From NCBI RefSeq assembly GCF_021018805.1, contig NW_026961078.1, positions 77,001-141,000 of the forward strand: a DNA stretch of 64,000 bases. Direction: 5' to 3'. Origin of the DNA: Prinia subflava. Taxonomy: Eukaryota > Chordata > Aves > Passeriformes > Cisticolidae. Below are positions 24,782 through 38,269 of the stretch, one piece after another (position 1 is the stretch's first letter; each line of letters starts with the position of its first letter). Position numbers and translations under genes: made by a program. The notes under the pieces are model-generated. The model ran no database searches and was not told the origin of the DNA. It was given only the letters and a program-made list of their open reading frames with translations.

Positions 24782-27700
24782 GGGGGTGCCTGACAAAATC
24801 GAGAAAGGAGAAATCAGAAAGGAAAAAATTAGAAAGGAAAACATTAAAAAGGAGAAAAATTAAAAAGAGAAAAATAAAAAATAAAAAATTAAAAAGGAAA
24901 AAATTATAGTGGAAAAAATTATAGAGGAAAAAATGACAAAGGAAAAAATGACAAAGGAAAAATTACTAAGGAAACATTAAAAAATACAAAACAACCGCAA
25001 ACATAAAAATAAAACATAAATCTAAATAAAAATTTAAAAGGTATTGAAAATAAAATAAAAAGTGAAATCATAACTATAAAATATAAAAGTAAACTAAAAA
25101 TCGAAAAATTAAAAATTTGAGGAAACATTAAAATATTTTTTAAAAGTCAAAATAAAAAAACATGAAAATCTAAAACACAATAAAATAAAATAGCATGAAA
25201 AAATACAACAATAACAACAACAAAGGAATTCAATAAATGCAGCTCTACCCTCCTTCCACTGCCTAACACAGCTCCAGGAGTGTTCTTGACTGTGATGCAG
25301 GGATAGGGAAAACAAACCCAGTGCCTCCCACAAATTCAGGTTTTCTAGACAACCCCCAGTTTTACTGGGAAACCAATTCTAGCCAAGCCAGCAACTCCCC
25401 TGGGATGAACATCTGCAGTACCGCGCTGTGTCCACAGGGCGGCAGCACTGGGACGGGCACGGGGCAGAGCTGCAGCACCGCGCTGTGTCCACAAGGCGGC
25501 AGCACTGGGACGGGCCCGGGGCAGAGCTGCAGTACCGCGCTGTGTCCACAGCAGACAGGGACCCCCGAAGAGAACGTGCACAGAAACCCCCTAAAAGAAA
25601 CGCCCCGAAAGACACCCGGCCGCCGCTTAAAAGAGAACCCCTGCCACCAAGCAAATTCAAACCAAAAAACCCCCTCTGTTTTAAGCTCTATTCCATTATT
25701 TCTTTACATTTATTATTTTAATATTGATAATTACCATGTCTTTTTTCTAGTCATATCTATGGATGTAATATATAGACTACTGTATATAATATAAGTAATG
25801 AGAAATATTATAGATTGCATTTACTTACGATATTATTTTTCATATTTATATTTGTTTTATTATATATATTCATATTTTTGTACTTAGTTTTTAAAATTCG
25901 TGTTTATTGCTGTATGTTTTAAACTCTATTAATTCAGTAACCTAAACACGACAGCACCCCAATTAAGCAGAATTACATTAGCCTGGTTTTCTAAGGGAGA
26001 AAGTGGTTTTAAATTAAAATAATATTGGTATAATTTCTCTTTCTCTGTTCTTTTGTGGGGTTGGTGGATTTTTTTTTTTTTTTTTATGTTGTTTGTTTTG
26101 TTTTGGATTTCTTTGTTACTAAACAATGAGAGTTACAAGATCAAGTCTACTTTGTTTTCTCGCTACCTGTGAAATACACCTCGACTTCAAGGTAATGTTC
26201 CTGATCCTGTAAATGGCTACAATGAGAATTGTTCGGGGGAAAAAGGAAAAAGAAAAAAGAAGGCCCCTTGGTCTTTAGAGCTTTCTCTGTTCAGGATTTC
26301 TAATTTAGCAGAAAATACAGAGATTTCTCTAGCTGCACTCTCAATTCTATCCGGACGTGGAGTGGACATGGATTTCATTTGTCACCTCCTCTGTTCCCAC
26401 CAGCCAAACTTCTACATACTTGGGCTATAAAAAAGTAGATAAAAGAGTAGAGAGAGAGGAAAAAACCAAACCAAACCAAACCAAACCAAACCAAACCAGA
26501 CCAAACCAAACCAAACCAAAACACACCAACACAAAGAAAACATGAAGAAAAAAAAAAAGTTTTCAAATAAAATTTCAAGTAAAACACAGAAAAAAATAAA
26601 ATTAAAAAGTTAAAAAGGAAAAATTAGAAAGAAAGAAAATAAAAAGCAAAAATTAAAAGGAAAAAAATAAAAAGGAAAAAAGTAAAAAGGAAAAAAATAA
26701 AAAGGAAAAAATAAAAAGGAAAAAATAAAAAGAAAAAAATTAAAAAGGAAAAAAATAAAAAGGAAAAAATTAAAAAGGAAAAAATTAAAAAGGAAAAAAT
26801 TAAAAAGGAAAAAAATAAAAAGGAAAAAATTAAAAAGGAAAAAGTTAAAGAGAGAAAAAAAGAGGAAAAAATAAAAAGGAAAAAAATAAAAAGGAAAAAA
26901 ATAAAAAGGAAAAAAGTAAAAAGGAAAAAATAAAATAGGAAAATTACAAAGGAAAAATTACAAAGGAAAAATTACAAAGGAAAAATTAAAATAGAAAATT
27001 TCTTAAAAGAAAAAATTTAAAAATACAAAAAGACATCACTTATTAAAAAAAAACCCTACATAAAAAATTCAAAGTAATTAAAAATAAAGAAAAAAGTATA
27101 ATCAACTTTACAAAGAGATTCATTATGGCAATTCAACACTTAGCAAGTTTCCCTGGAAATTTACAGACTTGTGGGCATATGGTGCTGAACAATGCCTGAT
27201 TTACCAACATGAAATTGGTACATTTCCTTGGCAATGTGCCCTGAGCAGTACAAAAATTCCAATCAGCATGGAAAATATGAAAAAAAAAAAATTCTTTACT
27301 AAAATGAGAGAGAGGAAAACCAGCAAATCCAAGGAACAAAGAACATCTAAATCCCAGCTTGCCTGGAAAACAAGCTCAGGAATTTCTAACAAGGAAAACT
27401 TTTGCAGCTTTGGAGGAATTTGGTGCAAGTTCATGGAATGATGATTTCAAATCTGCTTCCCCTGCTCTGATTTTAAAGGGAAGCGGCATTAAACACGTCA
27501 AGTTACTCCTGTCCAAGAAGGATCCCTATTTTGTGTGAGTAACAATCCCAAGAAACTCCAGTCTTACTTGTATTTGACATCTCAAAGTCTCAGCAGAGTT
27601 GGGAAGTTTCAATGAAACAAAAGAGCCACAATGCCTGGAACAACAAAATTCTACTTGGCCAAAATCAGGACATTTATTTACAAATCCAGGGAGGAGGAGG

Positions 27701-28192
27701 AGGAGGATAACACCAGGAACACACTCCAGCTGAAAGTCACCGTTTATTGGAAAAGGCAGGAAATAAAATGGACACTCTCTGGTTCTGCTCCAGCAATTCT
27801 CCGGGAGTCGGAGATAAAAGTGGGAACCTCAGACCAGGACAGGGCGTTCCAGGGGCTCTGCCTCGCAGGGGCTCTCTCCTCTTTTGCCAGCTGCCTGCAA
27901 GAGGAAAAACAACGGGAGTCAAGTGTCAAACCTGGGCAGGATGTCCTCGGTTGAGGCAGATGGAACAGGCCCCCCCACAGAGTGAGTCCAGGCCGGGTGC
28001 CGGGGAGCTCCGGCAATCGGGGGCCGCCCGTGGCACCAAAGGGCTGGAAAAGCAGCCCCGGCTGCCCGGGTTTGGTGCCGGCACACGGCAAGGTCTGGCC
28101 ACAGGGGCAGCACTCAGTGCTGGGACCGCAGGAGAACGGCCCAAAGCCGGGTCCAACATCCAGCAGTGCAGGCAGCACACCCCGGGAGAAAC

Positions 28193-31100
28193 TCAGGGGG
28201 GAGAAGCCCCCCGGATGCTCCCTGCACACTCCACGTTCCCGGCCTTTGGCAGCTGTGCCAGGGCCTCCCTCAGAACACCGACCTCACCGTGCAGCTCCTG
28301 CTAAATAGGAGAACCTGGGGAAACCACGCAGAAATCCAGGCATTTCCAGTTCTTGAGAGCCAAAGCGGCAGCAAAATGCGTGCAAACTTCGTGCTGCCGC
28401 ACGAAGGGAAAACAAACCCAGTGCCTCCCACAAATTCAGGTTTATTAAAATAATCCCGGTATATTTTCTCTTTCTTTGTTCTCTTAGGCAGTGGGGTTTG
28501 GGGCTTTTTAGTGGTTTTTATGGTTGTTTTGTTTTCAGACCCTGAGTCTGAAGGTACTGGTTCTGCTCAGAACAGTTCATTTCCAAAAAGCAGTGAAACT
28601 AGGAAAGGTGCTTCCAAGAAAAACGTGGCCTAGGAGACACATGCAGCTGGGTTCCACAGTCCCAGTCCCCCTCCCAAAGGCTCAAGATATTTCTGTACTT
28701 GCAGCACAGGACTAGGAATCGGGGTGAACGCAAACTGGTTTGCTGGCTTTTCTTCTGCCAGAGATACAGAGCGGAGCTTTCCTGTTCCTCGGTTTCTTTT
28801 GTGTGGTAGCAGGGGTAATTGCAAGTGCTAAGAAAGTGATCAAAAATATCCATAAGCCTTCTTATAGTGATTAAAAATATCCATAAGCCTTACCATAAGG
28901 TAAACTCAAGACAATTGCTGCTGCCTCTATTTATCTGTCTTTTGAGTTGCTCACAAGGTGATCCTTCGCAAATGCTGGCGCTGACAAATCCAGCAGATAG
29001 ATACAGCAGCCCCAGAAGTATGTGTGGGCATTTGTGAGGAGTGATGTGGGCACTTGCCCCCCAGATTCTCATCCGCATGGGAAATAGATGGTTTGACAGG
29101 AACAGATCCTGTCTCAGCTTGGCCAGTCCCAGCTGTCTCTTACTAAAGAGTCACAGAGACCAGGAATGCTCAGGCAAGAGGTAATTCCTCAGATTTGCTG
29201 GATGTAAATTTGGGAGAAACATGGTAACTCATAGCTTGTACTGCTGGAACTCCCTCAAGATCCAAACCACAGGCTCTGTTCTCCTGTGTGCTGCTACCAG
29301 TGGGGCAGAGTGGGGAAATTCATTCTGAGTTTTTGGAGAAAACTTCAAATCTCACAGTAAGTAAGTAAGTAAGTGCTAGGTAGTGTTAGGTAACAAAAAA
29401 ACCACAAACAAATCCCAAACCCAAAGAAAGGGCTCAAACCTGATCTCAGCAATTCTTTCCATTCGATTCTCTCCTCGCTTCTTTCATCCTGTGAAAGCTC
29501 ACCCGGCTCTAACATTCTCTGTCCACACAGTAACTCTTTCCAGCCTTGGTCAGTGTCAGAGCCACACACTCAGCTTTGGCTGGACAACCTTCAGCTTCCA
29601 CAGTCCACTTCCTCAGACTGTTCGCTCCCAACTCTTCCTACCTGCAGTCACAAGATTTTAGTAGAGCAAAACATCAACCTGATTTACCATGATTCATTTA
29701 TGATTACTATTTCAAGATAAAGTTACAGCAAAAGCATTAAGTCCATTTCCACAGGAGGCAGAAGAAACATGGCTAAAAGTTAAATGAAGATCTGGAGAAG
29801 TGAATCAGAACGAACTAGAAACAACTGATCCAATTTCTGAGACAGCCAGAGGAACCTAATGCTGTGCTTGATAAACAGAAAATGCTAACTACCAAGAAAA
29901 CTGAAGGAAAAGTGGCTAAAAGTCTTGCAGAGCACGACGACAGCAATTACAGGAAGCAGTCCAGTACATGTTACAATGCACTGAATTGCTCTGAGTGGAA
30001 TAAGCTGTTCTGCAGAAACCATTGAAGCATATTAAGACTTCTCAGAGGTGATTTCAACAAAGAATGATGTAAGGTTAAAACTCACCCTGTGCGGCACCTC
30101 TTGCAAGACAGCTGGGCTTTCAAGAGTAAGCGGCTCCTCGTGAATGCGAGCTTGCTTTTCCAGGGTTCCTGGCCTACAGCTGAGATGCCACAGGTTACAT
30201 CAGGTTACAGAGCACTTCCCACTCTGAAGCCAAAAATCCAAACACAGCACTCCTTTAGAACCCTGAGAGACAGCCGTGGATTCTGGGGATACGGGATACA
30301 GTGGAAAATGGCACCAAGACACCAAGAACAGTGCAGTGCTGGCAGGCAGAAGCAGCATCCCTTTGCCAGAAAATGCCATTCTGCAGCCAAGTTAGTGCAT
30401 GAGAGAATTTTACTGCCATGCAATAAAAAAAGTACTCTAGCAGTGGAATGAAGAAAAAAATCTCCAAACCCTGTCCAGAGTACCAAGGGGAATATCCACA
30501 GCAATACAGCAAAATAAATGGGAACTTCAGAAAAAAAAAAGAGACATTAAAACCAGTCCAGATGAACAACCACTGTCTATTAGGACAATGCCTGCACAAA
30601 AGGACTCTGGTGCGGAGCCTTAATTGAGGATACAGTTTTTAATAACCCCTTTGAAGTGCTATAAACCAACTAAACCCAAGCACACTTTCATTTTCCAGAC
30701 AGATTTTAAGACAGCTGAGTGAGAGTCTCAAGCACGTACTCAGTTGTCAGAGTTGCCTTTGCCCATCTTAGCAAGGACAGAGCAGATGTGGCCAGCACAG
30801 GGCAGAGCCACCCCAAGTCCTGCCCGAGCCCCTCTGGCCACACTCCCTGCTGATCATGCGGACCCCTAACAGGCTCCAGCCAGGCCTCTTTGGTGCTTGG
30901 TTTGTGAACTCTTCCAATCAAATGCGAAGGAACCCTCCAGTGCCCTGGACCTGGTGATATTTTCTGGGCTGGAATGCAACTTCCCACACAAAAGGCAGGC
31001 CAGGTTGGTTTGTTTTGGTTCTTTTTCTAGGATGTGCCTTACACAGGTGATGTTCCCTACAGCTGAGCACTGGGATGCCAACAGCACCAATACAGAAAAC

Positions 31101-32326
31101 CACCGTGGGACAGAGCAGCAGAAGACGCTCCCTCCAGCCTTGCCAGAGATGTAACAGGAGCACCCTCAGTGCCATGCCTGGTGAGTGCAGTGGAGCTGGC
31201 AGGCTGACCCATAAACATTCTGCACTTACCTTTCAACAGAGTCAGTACGGACACAGAACAAATCCCTCTTGCAGTCGAGATGCCTTGAGGCGTGCATGTA
31301 TCTGCTGCCAAGGGTCCTGGAGCAGCCAGAGCAGAGTAGGGTTTCTACCATGCTGCAAGCAAGGAATAACATTTATTCAGAATAAAATAAAAGGAGGCAC
31401 CTCTCCCCATCCCTTTTCTTAAAAATAAAAAAAAAATTTTAAATCATGCATTAGAACTTTTTTAACCTTTCATTCATGCTTTACACAGTGTAAATGATGA
31501 GCACTCATCTTTTAGCCTGAATTTGCATCAGCTCCTCAGGCTGGCTAACCTCAGCAAGACCAAGACCATCAGAATCGCTGAATTGTGGAAGGGGCCTTCA
31601 AGCTCACCCCATTCCACCCCCGGCCCTGGGCAGGGACAGCTTCCACTATCCCAGGGTGTTCCAAGCCCCGTCCAACCTGGCCTTGGGCACTTCCAGGGAC
31701 ACAGGGGCAGCCACAGCTTCTCTGGGGAACCTGTACCACGGCCTCACCGCCCTCGCAGGGAAAAATTTCTTCCCGACATTTAATCTAAAGCTGCCTCCCT
31801 TGTCCATCACTACATGTCCTTGTGAGAAATCCCTCTCCCTTAGGCCATACGCGGCTTGTACAGCCCACCCCAGATAAGTGCTCCAGGGGCTCTCGGGCCA
31901 CACGAGCGCTCCGGGCCCTTTGCCGGTCCCCAGCGCCGGGAACCCCGACTCCCCCGGGACTGTGTCCAGCCAGGCCCGGCCCTCACCATCCGCACTCTCC
32001 GGGGAGCTCGGAGCCCTTCCGCCCCGGGTCCGCGGCGACGCTGGCGGCCGCAGCTGCGGCGGGAGGCAGGGCAGGAGGCACGGCGGCAGCGACCGCGGCG
32101 GCACGGGGGTGGCAGCGCTGGTACTCACTGCGCAGCAGGATGGGACCGCTGTCCTCGACACTGAACCCCAGGTGCGGGTGTCGCCCACGGGGCGCCCGCA
32201 GCCGGCGCACATGAACACCATGGGCGTGGGGGCCGCGTCCGCCCGCCGCTCCTGCTGCTGCTGGGCCCGGTCGGCGCCCGGCTGCAGCAGCGACAGCGAG
32301 CGCTCCAGCTCCGGGCACAGCGCCAT
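28193..32326 (-). pseudogene. MIS18A: MIS18A-like gene, frameshifted (copy D)
   Basis: Exons: 1 = 32326-31987, 2 = 31352-31230, 3 = 30173-30086, 4 = 28300-28193 (tentative). The -1 shift is at about 32163-32170. A substitution near 32150 (GGGACC for GGGGCC) is silent (Gly GGC to GGT) in the frame that matches the family and would be Ala to Val in the frame of the ATG. Its upstream promoter is more diverged than in A-C. PolyA signal at 27743-27748 (minus). Confidence 0.84.
31568..31916 (-). mobile_element. CR1 fragment (copy D)
   Basis: Same element at the same intron-1 position. Confidence 0.84.
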
Positions 32327-32468
32327 CGCGTCCCGGCCGCCCGCCCGCCGACCGGCCGGCAGAGAGCCCGACAGCGCCTTGGAATCGCCCGCCGAGAAGG
32401 CGGCAGTGACGGCGCACACCGCCCCGGGACCGCCCCGGGACCGCCCCGGAACTGCTCCCGTTTTTTCT

Positions 32469-32499
<31 letters not shown>

Positions 32500-32623
32500 C
32501 CCCTCTTCCTTCTGTCAAACAAAGAGGAAAGATGTCTCGAATACACCTGCAGCAGAGCCTTGGTTCGGCCGCGGCTATAGGGTCCAAACCCTATATAAAC
32601 CCTATATAAATGTTACTTCCGCC

Positions 32624-33064
32624 CGTTGTCGCCGCCATCTTGGTTGTGGTGAAGCCACATCCGGTAGAGCCGCCATCTTTTTTGTGGCACCCCCGAAGGC
32701 CCCGGGTAGCTGGTTACTCAGGCGCCTCACCAAAATGGCAGCCGCAACCGCACCGCGGCGCGGCACAGCGGGCACACAGCTCCCTCGCGCCGAGAAGCGA
32801 CGCGGAAAATTGTTCCCGAGCGGCGCCGTTTTCAGGGTCGGGCGCAGGCAGTTGGATCGACGCTCATGGGTGGTCCTTTTGTTTTCCCGCCTTTTTTGGC
32901 CGCCGTCTTTGGAAGGTCGAAGGCGGCTCGCCGAGCAGCCATCTTGAGCGGGGCATTAGGTGACTGCCCATACTTCCGGCTGCCATCTTGTTTGTGGCTG
33001 AAACCATTTCCTGTTGGGCCGCCATCTTTGTTGTGGCACGGCCGAAGGCACCCCGGTTTTAAAG
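32624..33064. promoter_or_regulatory. YY1-motif promoter region, diverged (copy D)
   Basis: Same layout, but more than ten substitutions from A-C. For example, one motif near 32935 reads GCAGCCATCTT, and AAAATGGCAGCC (near 32735) replaces AAAATGGCTGCC. The YY1-type cores are mostly kept while the intervening sequence changes. Confidence 0.55.
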
Positions 33065-33103
33065 GGGGGTGCCTGACAAAATCGAGAAAGGAGAAATTAG
33101 AAA

Positions 33104-36100
33104 GGAAAAAATTAGAAAGGAAAACATTAAAAAGGAGAAAAATTAAAAAGAGAAAAATAAAAAAATAAAAAATTAAAAAAGAAAAAATTATAGAGGTAAA
33201 AATGACAAAGGAAAAAATGACAAAGGAAAAAATGACAAAGGAAAAATTAAACAATTAAGGAAACATTAAAAAATACAAAACAACTGCAAACATAAAAATA
33301 AAACATAAATCTAAATAAAAATTTAAAAGTTATTGAAAATAAAATAAAAAGTGAAATCATAACTATAAAATATAAAAGTAAACTAAAAATCGAAAAATTA
33401 AAAATTTGAGGAAACATTAAAATATTTTTTAAAAGTCAAAATAAAAAAACATGAAAATCTAAAACACAATAAAATAAAATAGCATGAAAAAATACAACAA
33501 TAACAACAACAAAGGAATTCAATAAATGCAGCTCTCCCCTCCTTCCACTGCCTAACACAGCTCCAGGAGTGTTCTTGACTGTGATGCAGGGATAGGGAAA
33601 ACAAACCCAGTGCCTCCCACAAATTCAGGTTTTCTAGACAACCCCCAGTTTTACTGGGAAACCAATTCTAGCCAAGCCAGCAACTCCCCTGGGATGAACA
33701 TCTGCAGTACCGCGCTGTGTCCACAGGGCGGCAGCACTGGGACGGGCCCGGGGCAGAGCTGCAGTACCGCGCTGTGTCCACAAGGCGGCAGCACTGGGAC
33801 GGGCCCGGGGCAGAGCTGCAGTACCGCGCTGTGTCCACAGCAGACAGGGACCCCCGAAGAGAACGTGCACAGAAACCCCCTAAAAGAAACGCCCCGAAAG
33901 ACATCCGGCCGCCGCTTAAAAGAGAACCCCTGCCAACAAGCAAATTCAAACCAAAAAACTCCCTCTGTTTTAAGCTCTATTCCATTATTTCTTTACATTT
34001 AGTATTTTGATATTGATCATTACCATGTCGTTTTTCTAGTCATATCTATGGATATAATATATAGACTACTGTATATAATATAAGTAATGAGAAATATTAT
34101 AGATTGCATTTACTTACGATATTATTTTTCATATTTATATTTGTTTTATTATATATATTCATATTTTTGTACTTAGTTTTTAAAATTCGTGTTTATTGCT
34201 GTATGTTTTAAACTCTATTAATTCAGTAACCTAAACACGACAGCACCCCAATTAAGCAGAATTACAGTAGCCTGGTTTTCTAAGGGGGAAAGTGGTTTTA
34301 AATTAAAATAATATTGGTATAATTTCTCTTTCTCTGTTCTTTTGTGGGGTTGGTGGATTTTTTTTTTTTTTAAATGTTTGTTTTGTTTTGGATTTCTTTG
34401 TTACTAAACAATGAGAGTTACAAGATCAAGTCTACTTTGTTTTCTCGCTACCTGTGAAATACACCTCGATTTCAAGGTAATGTTCCTGATCCTGTAAATG
34501 GCTACAATGAGAATTGTTCGGGGGAAAAAGGAAAAAGAAAAAAGAAGGCCCCTTGGTCTTTAGAGCTTTCTCTGTTCAGGATTTCTAATTTAGCAGAAAA
34601 TACAGAGATTTCTCTAGCTGCACTCTCAATTCTATCCGGACGTGGACTGGACATGGATTTCATTTGTCACCTCCTCTGTTCCCACCAGCCAAACTTCTAC
34701 ATACTTGGGCTATAAAAAAGTAGATAAAAGAGTAGAGAGAGAGCAAAAAACCAAACCAAACCAAACCAAAGCAAAACAAAACACACCAACACAAAGAAAA
34801 CATGAAGAAAAAAAAAAAAGTTTTCAAATAAAATTTCAAGTAAAACACAGAAACAAATAAAATTAAAAAGTTAAAAAGGAAAAATTAGAAATAAAAAGCA
34901 AAAATAAAAAGGAAAAAATTAAAAAAGAAAAAATTAAAAAGGAAAAAAATAAAAAGGAAAAAATTAAAAAGGAAAAAGTTAAAGAGAGAAAAAAAGAGGA
35001 AAAAATAAACAGGAAAAAAATAAAAAGGAAAAAAATAAAAAGGAAAAAATAAAAAGGAAAAAATAAAAAGGAGAAAAATTACAAAGGAAAAATTACAAAG
35101 GAAAAATTACAAAGGAAAATTTTTGAAAGAAAAAATTTAAAAATACAAAAAGACCTCACTTATTAAAAAAAAACCCTACATAAAAAATTCAAAGTAATTA
35201 AAAATAAAAAAGTATAATCAACTTTACAAAGAGATTCATTATGGCAATTCAACACTTAGCAAGTTTCCCTGGGAATTTACAGACTTGTGGGCATATGGTG
35301 CTGAACAATGCCTGATTTACCAACATGAAATTGGTACATTTCCTTGGCAATGTGCCCTGAGCAGTACAAAAATTCCAATCAGCATGGAAAATATGAAAAA
35401 AAAAAATCCTTTACTAAAATGAGAGAGAGGAAAACCAGCAAATCCAAGGAACAAAGAACATCTAAATCCCAGCTTGCCTGGAAAACAAGCTCAGGAATTT
35501 CTAACAAGGAAAACTTTTGCAGCTTTGGAGGAATTTGGTGCAAGTTCATGGAATGATGATTTCAAATCTGCTTCCCCTGCTCTGATTTTAAAGGGAAGCG
35601 GCATTAAACACGTCAAGTTACTCCTGTCCAAGAAGGATCCCTATTTTGTGTGAGTAACAATCCCAAGAAACTCCAGTCTTACTTGTATTTGACATCTCAA
35701 AGTCTCAGCAGAGTTGGGAAGTTTCAATGAAACAAAAGAGCCACAATGCCTGGAACAACAAAATTCTCCTTGGCCAAAATCAGGACATTTATTTACAAAT
35801 CCAGGGAGGAGGAGGAGGAGGATGACACCAGGAACACACTCCAGCTGAAAGTCACCGTTTATTGGAAAAGGCAGGAAATAAAATGGACTCTCTCTGGTTC
35901 TGCTCCAGCAATTCTCCGGGAGTTGGAGAGAAAAGTGGGAACCTCAGACCGGGACAGGGCATTCCAGGGGCTCTGCCTCGCAGGGGCTCTCTCCTCTTTT
36001 GCCAGCTGCCTGCAAGAGGAAAAACAACGGGAGTCAAGTGTCAAACCTGGGCAGGATGTCCTTGGTTCAGGCAGATGGAACAGGCCCCCCCACAGAGCAA

Positions 36101-36120
36101 GTCCAGGCTGGGCGCTGGAG
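33104..36120. repeat. Truncated array unit, copy E
   Basis: Covers unit positions 1 to about 3170 and then stops abruptly in the 3'-UTR region of the MIS18A-like gene, where GA-rich satellite begins. It is more diverged than A-D: the CCAAA run and AT-rich arrays are shorter, both full 57-bp repeats are of the GGGCCC type, and there are many substitutions. The MIS18A polyA signal (35858-35863, minus) remains but no coding exon does. E and F probably were one unit, split by the 13.8-kb block. Confidence 0.93.
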
Positions 36121-36830
36121 AAGGAGAAATAAAGTTAGAGAGAGAACTAGAAATAGAGAGAACGAGAAATAAAGTTAGAGAGAGAACTAGAAATAGAGAG
36201 AAATAAAGTTAAAGTTAGAGAGAGAACTAGAAATAGAGAGAAATAAAGTTAAAGTTAGAGAGAGAACTAGAAATAGAGAGAAATAAAGTTAAAGTTAGAG
36301 AGAGAACTAGAAATAGAGAGAAATAAAGTTAAAGTTAGAGAGAGAACTAGAAATAGAGAGAAATAAAGTTAAAGTTAGAGAGAGAACGAGAAATAGAGAG
36401 AAATAAAGTTAGAGAGAGAACGAGAAATAGAGGGAACGAGAAATAAAGTTAGAGAGAGAACGAGAAATAGAGAGAACGAGAAATAAAGTTAGAGAGAGAA
36501 CGAGAAATAGAGAGAACGAGAAATAAAGTTAGAGAGAGAACGAGAAATAGAGAGAACTAGAAATAGAGTTAGAGAGAGAACGAGAACTAAAGTTAGAGAG
36601 AGAACTAGAAATAGAGAGAACGAGAACTAAAGTTAGAGAGAGAACTAGAAATAGAGAGAACGAGAACTAAAGTTAGAGAGAGAACTACGAGAACTAAAGT
36701 TAGAGAGAGAACTAGAAATAGAGAGAACGAGAACTAAAGTTAGAGAGAGAACTAGAAATAGAGAGAACGAGAACTAAAGTTAGAGAGAGAACTAGAAATA
36801 AAGTGAGAGAGAGAGAAACTGAAATGAAGT

Positions 36831-36864
<34 letters not shown>

Positions 36865-38040
36865 GAAAGTTAGAGAGAGAGAGAGAAAGAGAGCGAAAGG
36901 GAAAGAAGAGAGAGAAAGAGAGCGAAAGGGAAAGAAGTGAGAGTGAGAGCGAAAGGGAAAGAAGTGAGAGTGAGAGCGAAAGAGAAAAAGAGGGAGAGTG
37001 AGAGCGAAAGAGAAAAAGAGGGAGAGTGAGAGAGAAATAAAGTTAAAGTTAGAGAGAGAACTAGAAATAAAGTGAGAGAGAGAAATAAAGTTAGAGAGAG
37101 AACTAGAAATAGACAGAAACAGAAATGAAGTTAGAGAGAGAGAGAAAGAGAGCGAAAGGGAAAGAAGAGAGAGAAAGAGAGCGAAAGGGAAAGAAGTGAG
37201 AGAAAGAGAGCGAAAGGGAAAGAAGTGAGAGTGAGAGCGAAAGGGAAAGAAGTGAGAGTGAGAGCGAAAGGGAAAGAAGTGAGAGTGAGAGCGAAAGGGA
37301 AAGAAGTGAGAGTGAGAGCGAAAGGGAAAGAAGTGAGAGTGAGAGCGAAAGGGAAAGAAGTGAGAGTGAGAGCGAAAGAGAAAAAGAGGGAGAGTGAGAG
37401 CGAAAGAGAAAAAGAGGGAGAGTGAGAGCGAAAGAGAAAAAGAGGGAGAGTGAGAGCGAAAGAGAAAAAGAGGGAGAGTGAGAGAGAAATAAAGTTAGAG
37501 AGAGAACTAGAAATAGAGAGAAATAAAGTTAAAGTTAGAGAGAGAACTAGAAATAGAGAGAAAGAGAAATAAAGTTAGAGAGAGAACTAGAAATAGAGAG
37601 AAAGAGAAATAAAGTTAGAGAGAGAACTAGAAATAGAGAGAAAGAGAAATAAAGTTAGAGAGAGAGAGAGAGAGAGAGAAACAGAAAGTTAGAGAGAGAG
37701 AGAAAGAGAGCGAAAGGGAAAGAAGTGAGAGTGAGAGCGAAAGGGAAAGAAGTGAGAGTGAGAGCGAAAGGGAAAGAAGTGAGAGTGAGAGCGAAAGGGA
37801 AAGAAGTGAGAGTGAGAGCGAAAGGGAAAGAAGTGAGAGTGAGAGCGAAAGGGAAAGAAGTGAGAGTGAGAGCGAAAGGGAAAGAAGTGAGAGTGAGAGC
37901 GAAAGGGAAAGAAGTGAGAGTGAGAGCGAAAGGGAAAGAAGTGAGAGTGAGAGCGAAAGGGAAAGAAGTGAGAGTGAGAGCGAAAGGGAAAGAAGTGAGA
38001 GTGAGAGCGAAAGGGAAAGACGTGAGAGTGAGAGCAAAAG
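36121..38040. repeat. GA-rich satellite block at the array breakpoint
   Basis: Almost pure purine on the + strand. The first part is built of GAGAGAACTAGAAATAGAGA and AAATAAAGTTA modules. Two arrays of an exact or near-exact 27-bp repeat (AGTGAGAGTGAGAGCGAAAGGGAAAGA) lie at about 37195-37377 (6-7 copies) and 37724-38034 (11-12 copies). Their 27-bp period leaves all frames open, giving Val-Arg-Val-Arg-Ala-Lys-Gly-Lys-Glu on + and Ser-Leu strings on -. These are not genes. Confidence 0.93.
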
Positions 38041-38269
38041 TCAGCAAAAAAGGAAAGTCTCAAAAACAAAATAGAAGCCTCACAGATATTCAAAAAAGTT
38101 GACTTTGTTATGTATAACTTGGCAGCCAACCCGTTTTCAGTCCTTACCATTAAATTCTAACAAGCTCATATTTAAAACCTTGTAGAAAATTTTAAAAAAC
38201 CCCAAAATCCAGGACAAAGCTACACATTTTCCAAGGTACCTTCAGTGTGCAAGTCTCTCACCCACAACC
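38041..38269. other. Unrecognised spacer
   Basis: AT-rich sequence between the satellite and repeat R1. No gene or repeat family was recognised. Confidence 0.4.

Larger units (their letters stand above)
16553..24820. repeat. Tandem array unit, copy C (8268 bp)
   Basis: Same order and orientation as copy A, offset 16552. It lacks copy B's 14-bp insertion. It shares a G-to-A variant near 22394 (ACCCAAGC instead of ACCCGAGC) with D, F and G but not with A or B, so single variants do not sort the copies cleanly. Confidence 0.97.
24821..33103. repeat. Tandem array unit, copy D (8283 bp)
   Basis: Near-identical to A-C up to about 32600, then clearly diverged through the promoter (32610-33060, more than ten substitutions). 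Its second AT-rich tract is about 15 bp longer than in A. It carries the exon-1 variant GGGACC (near 32150), shared with F and G, where A-C have GGGGCC. Confidence 0.96.

Noticed and set aside
8270..33103. Array as a simple assembly duplication
   Set aside because: Copies differ by specific substitutions, a 14-bp indel, minisatellite number and homopolymer lengths. This favours real tandem copies, though only long reads can settle it.
37225..38102. Long repetitive open frames in the GA satellite
   Set aside because: The 27-bp period keeps every frame open; the peptides are simple repeats.
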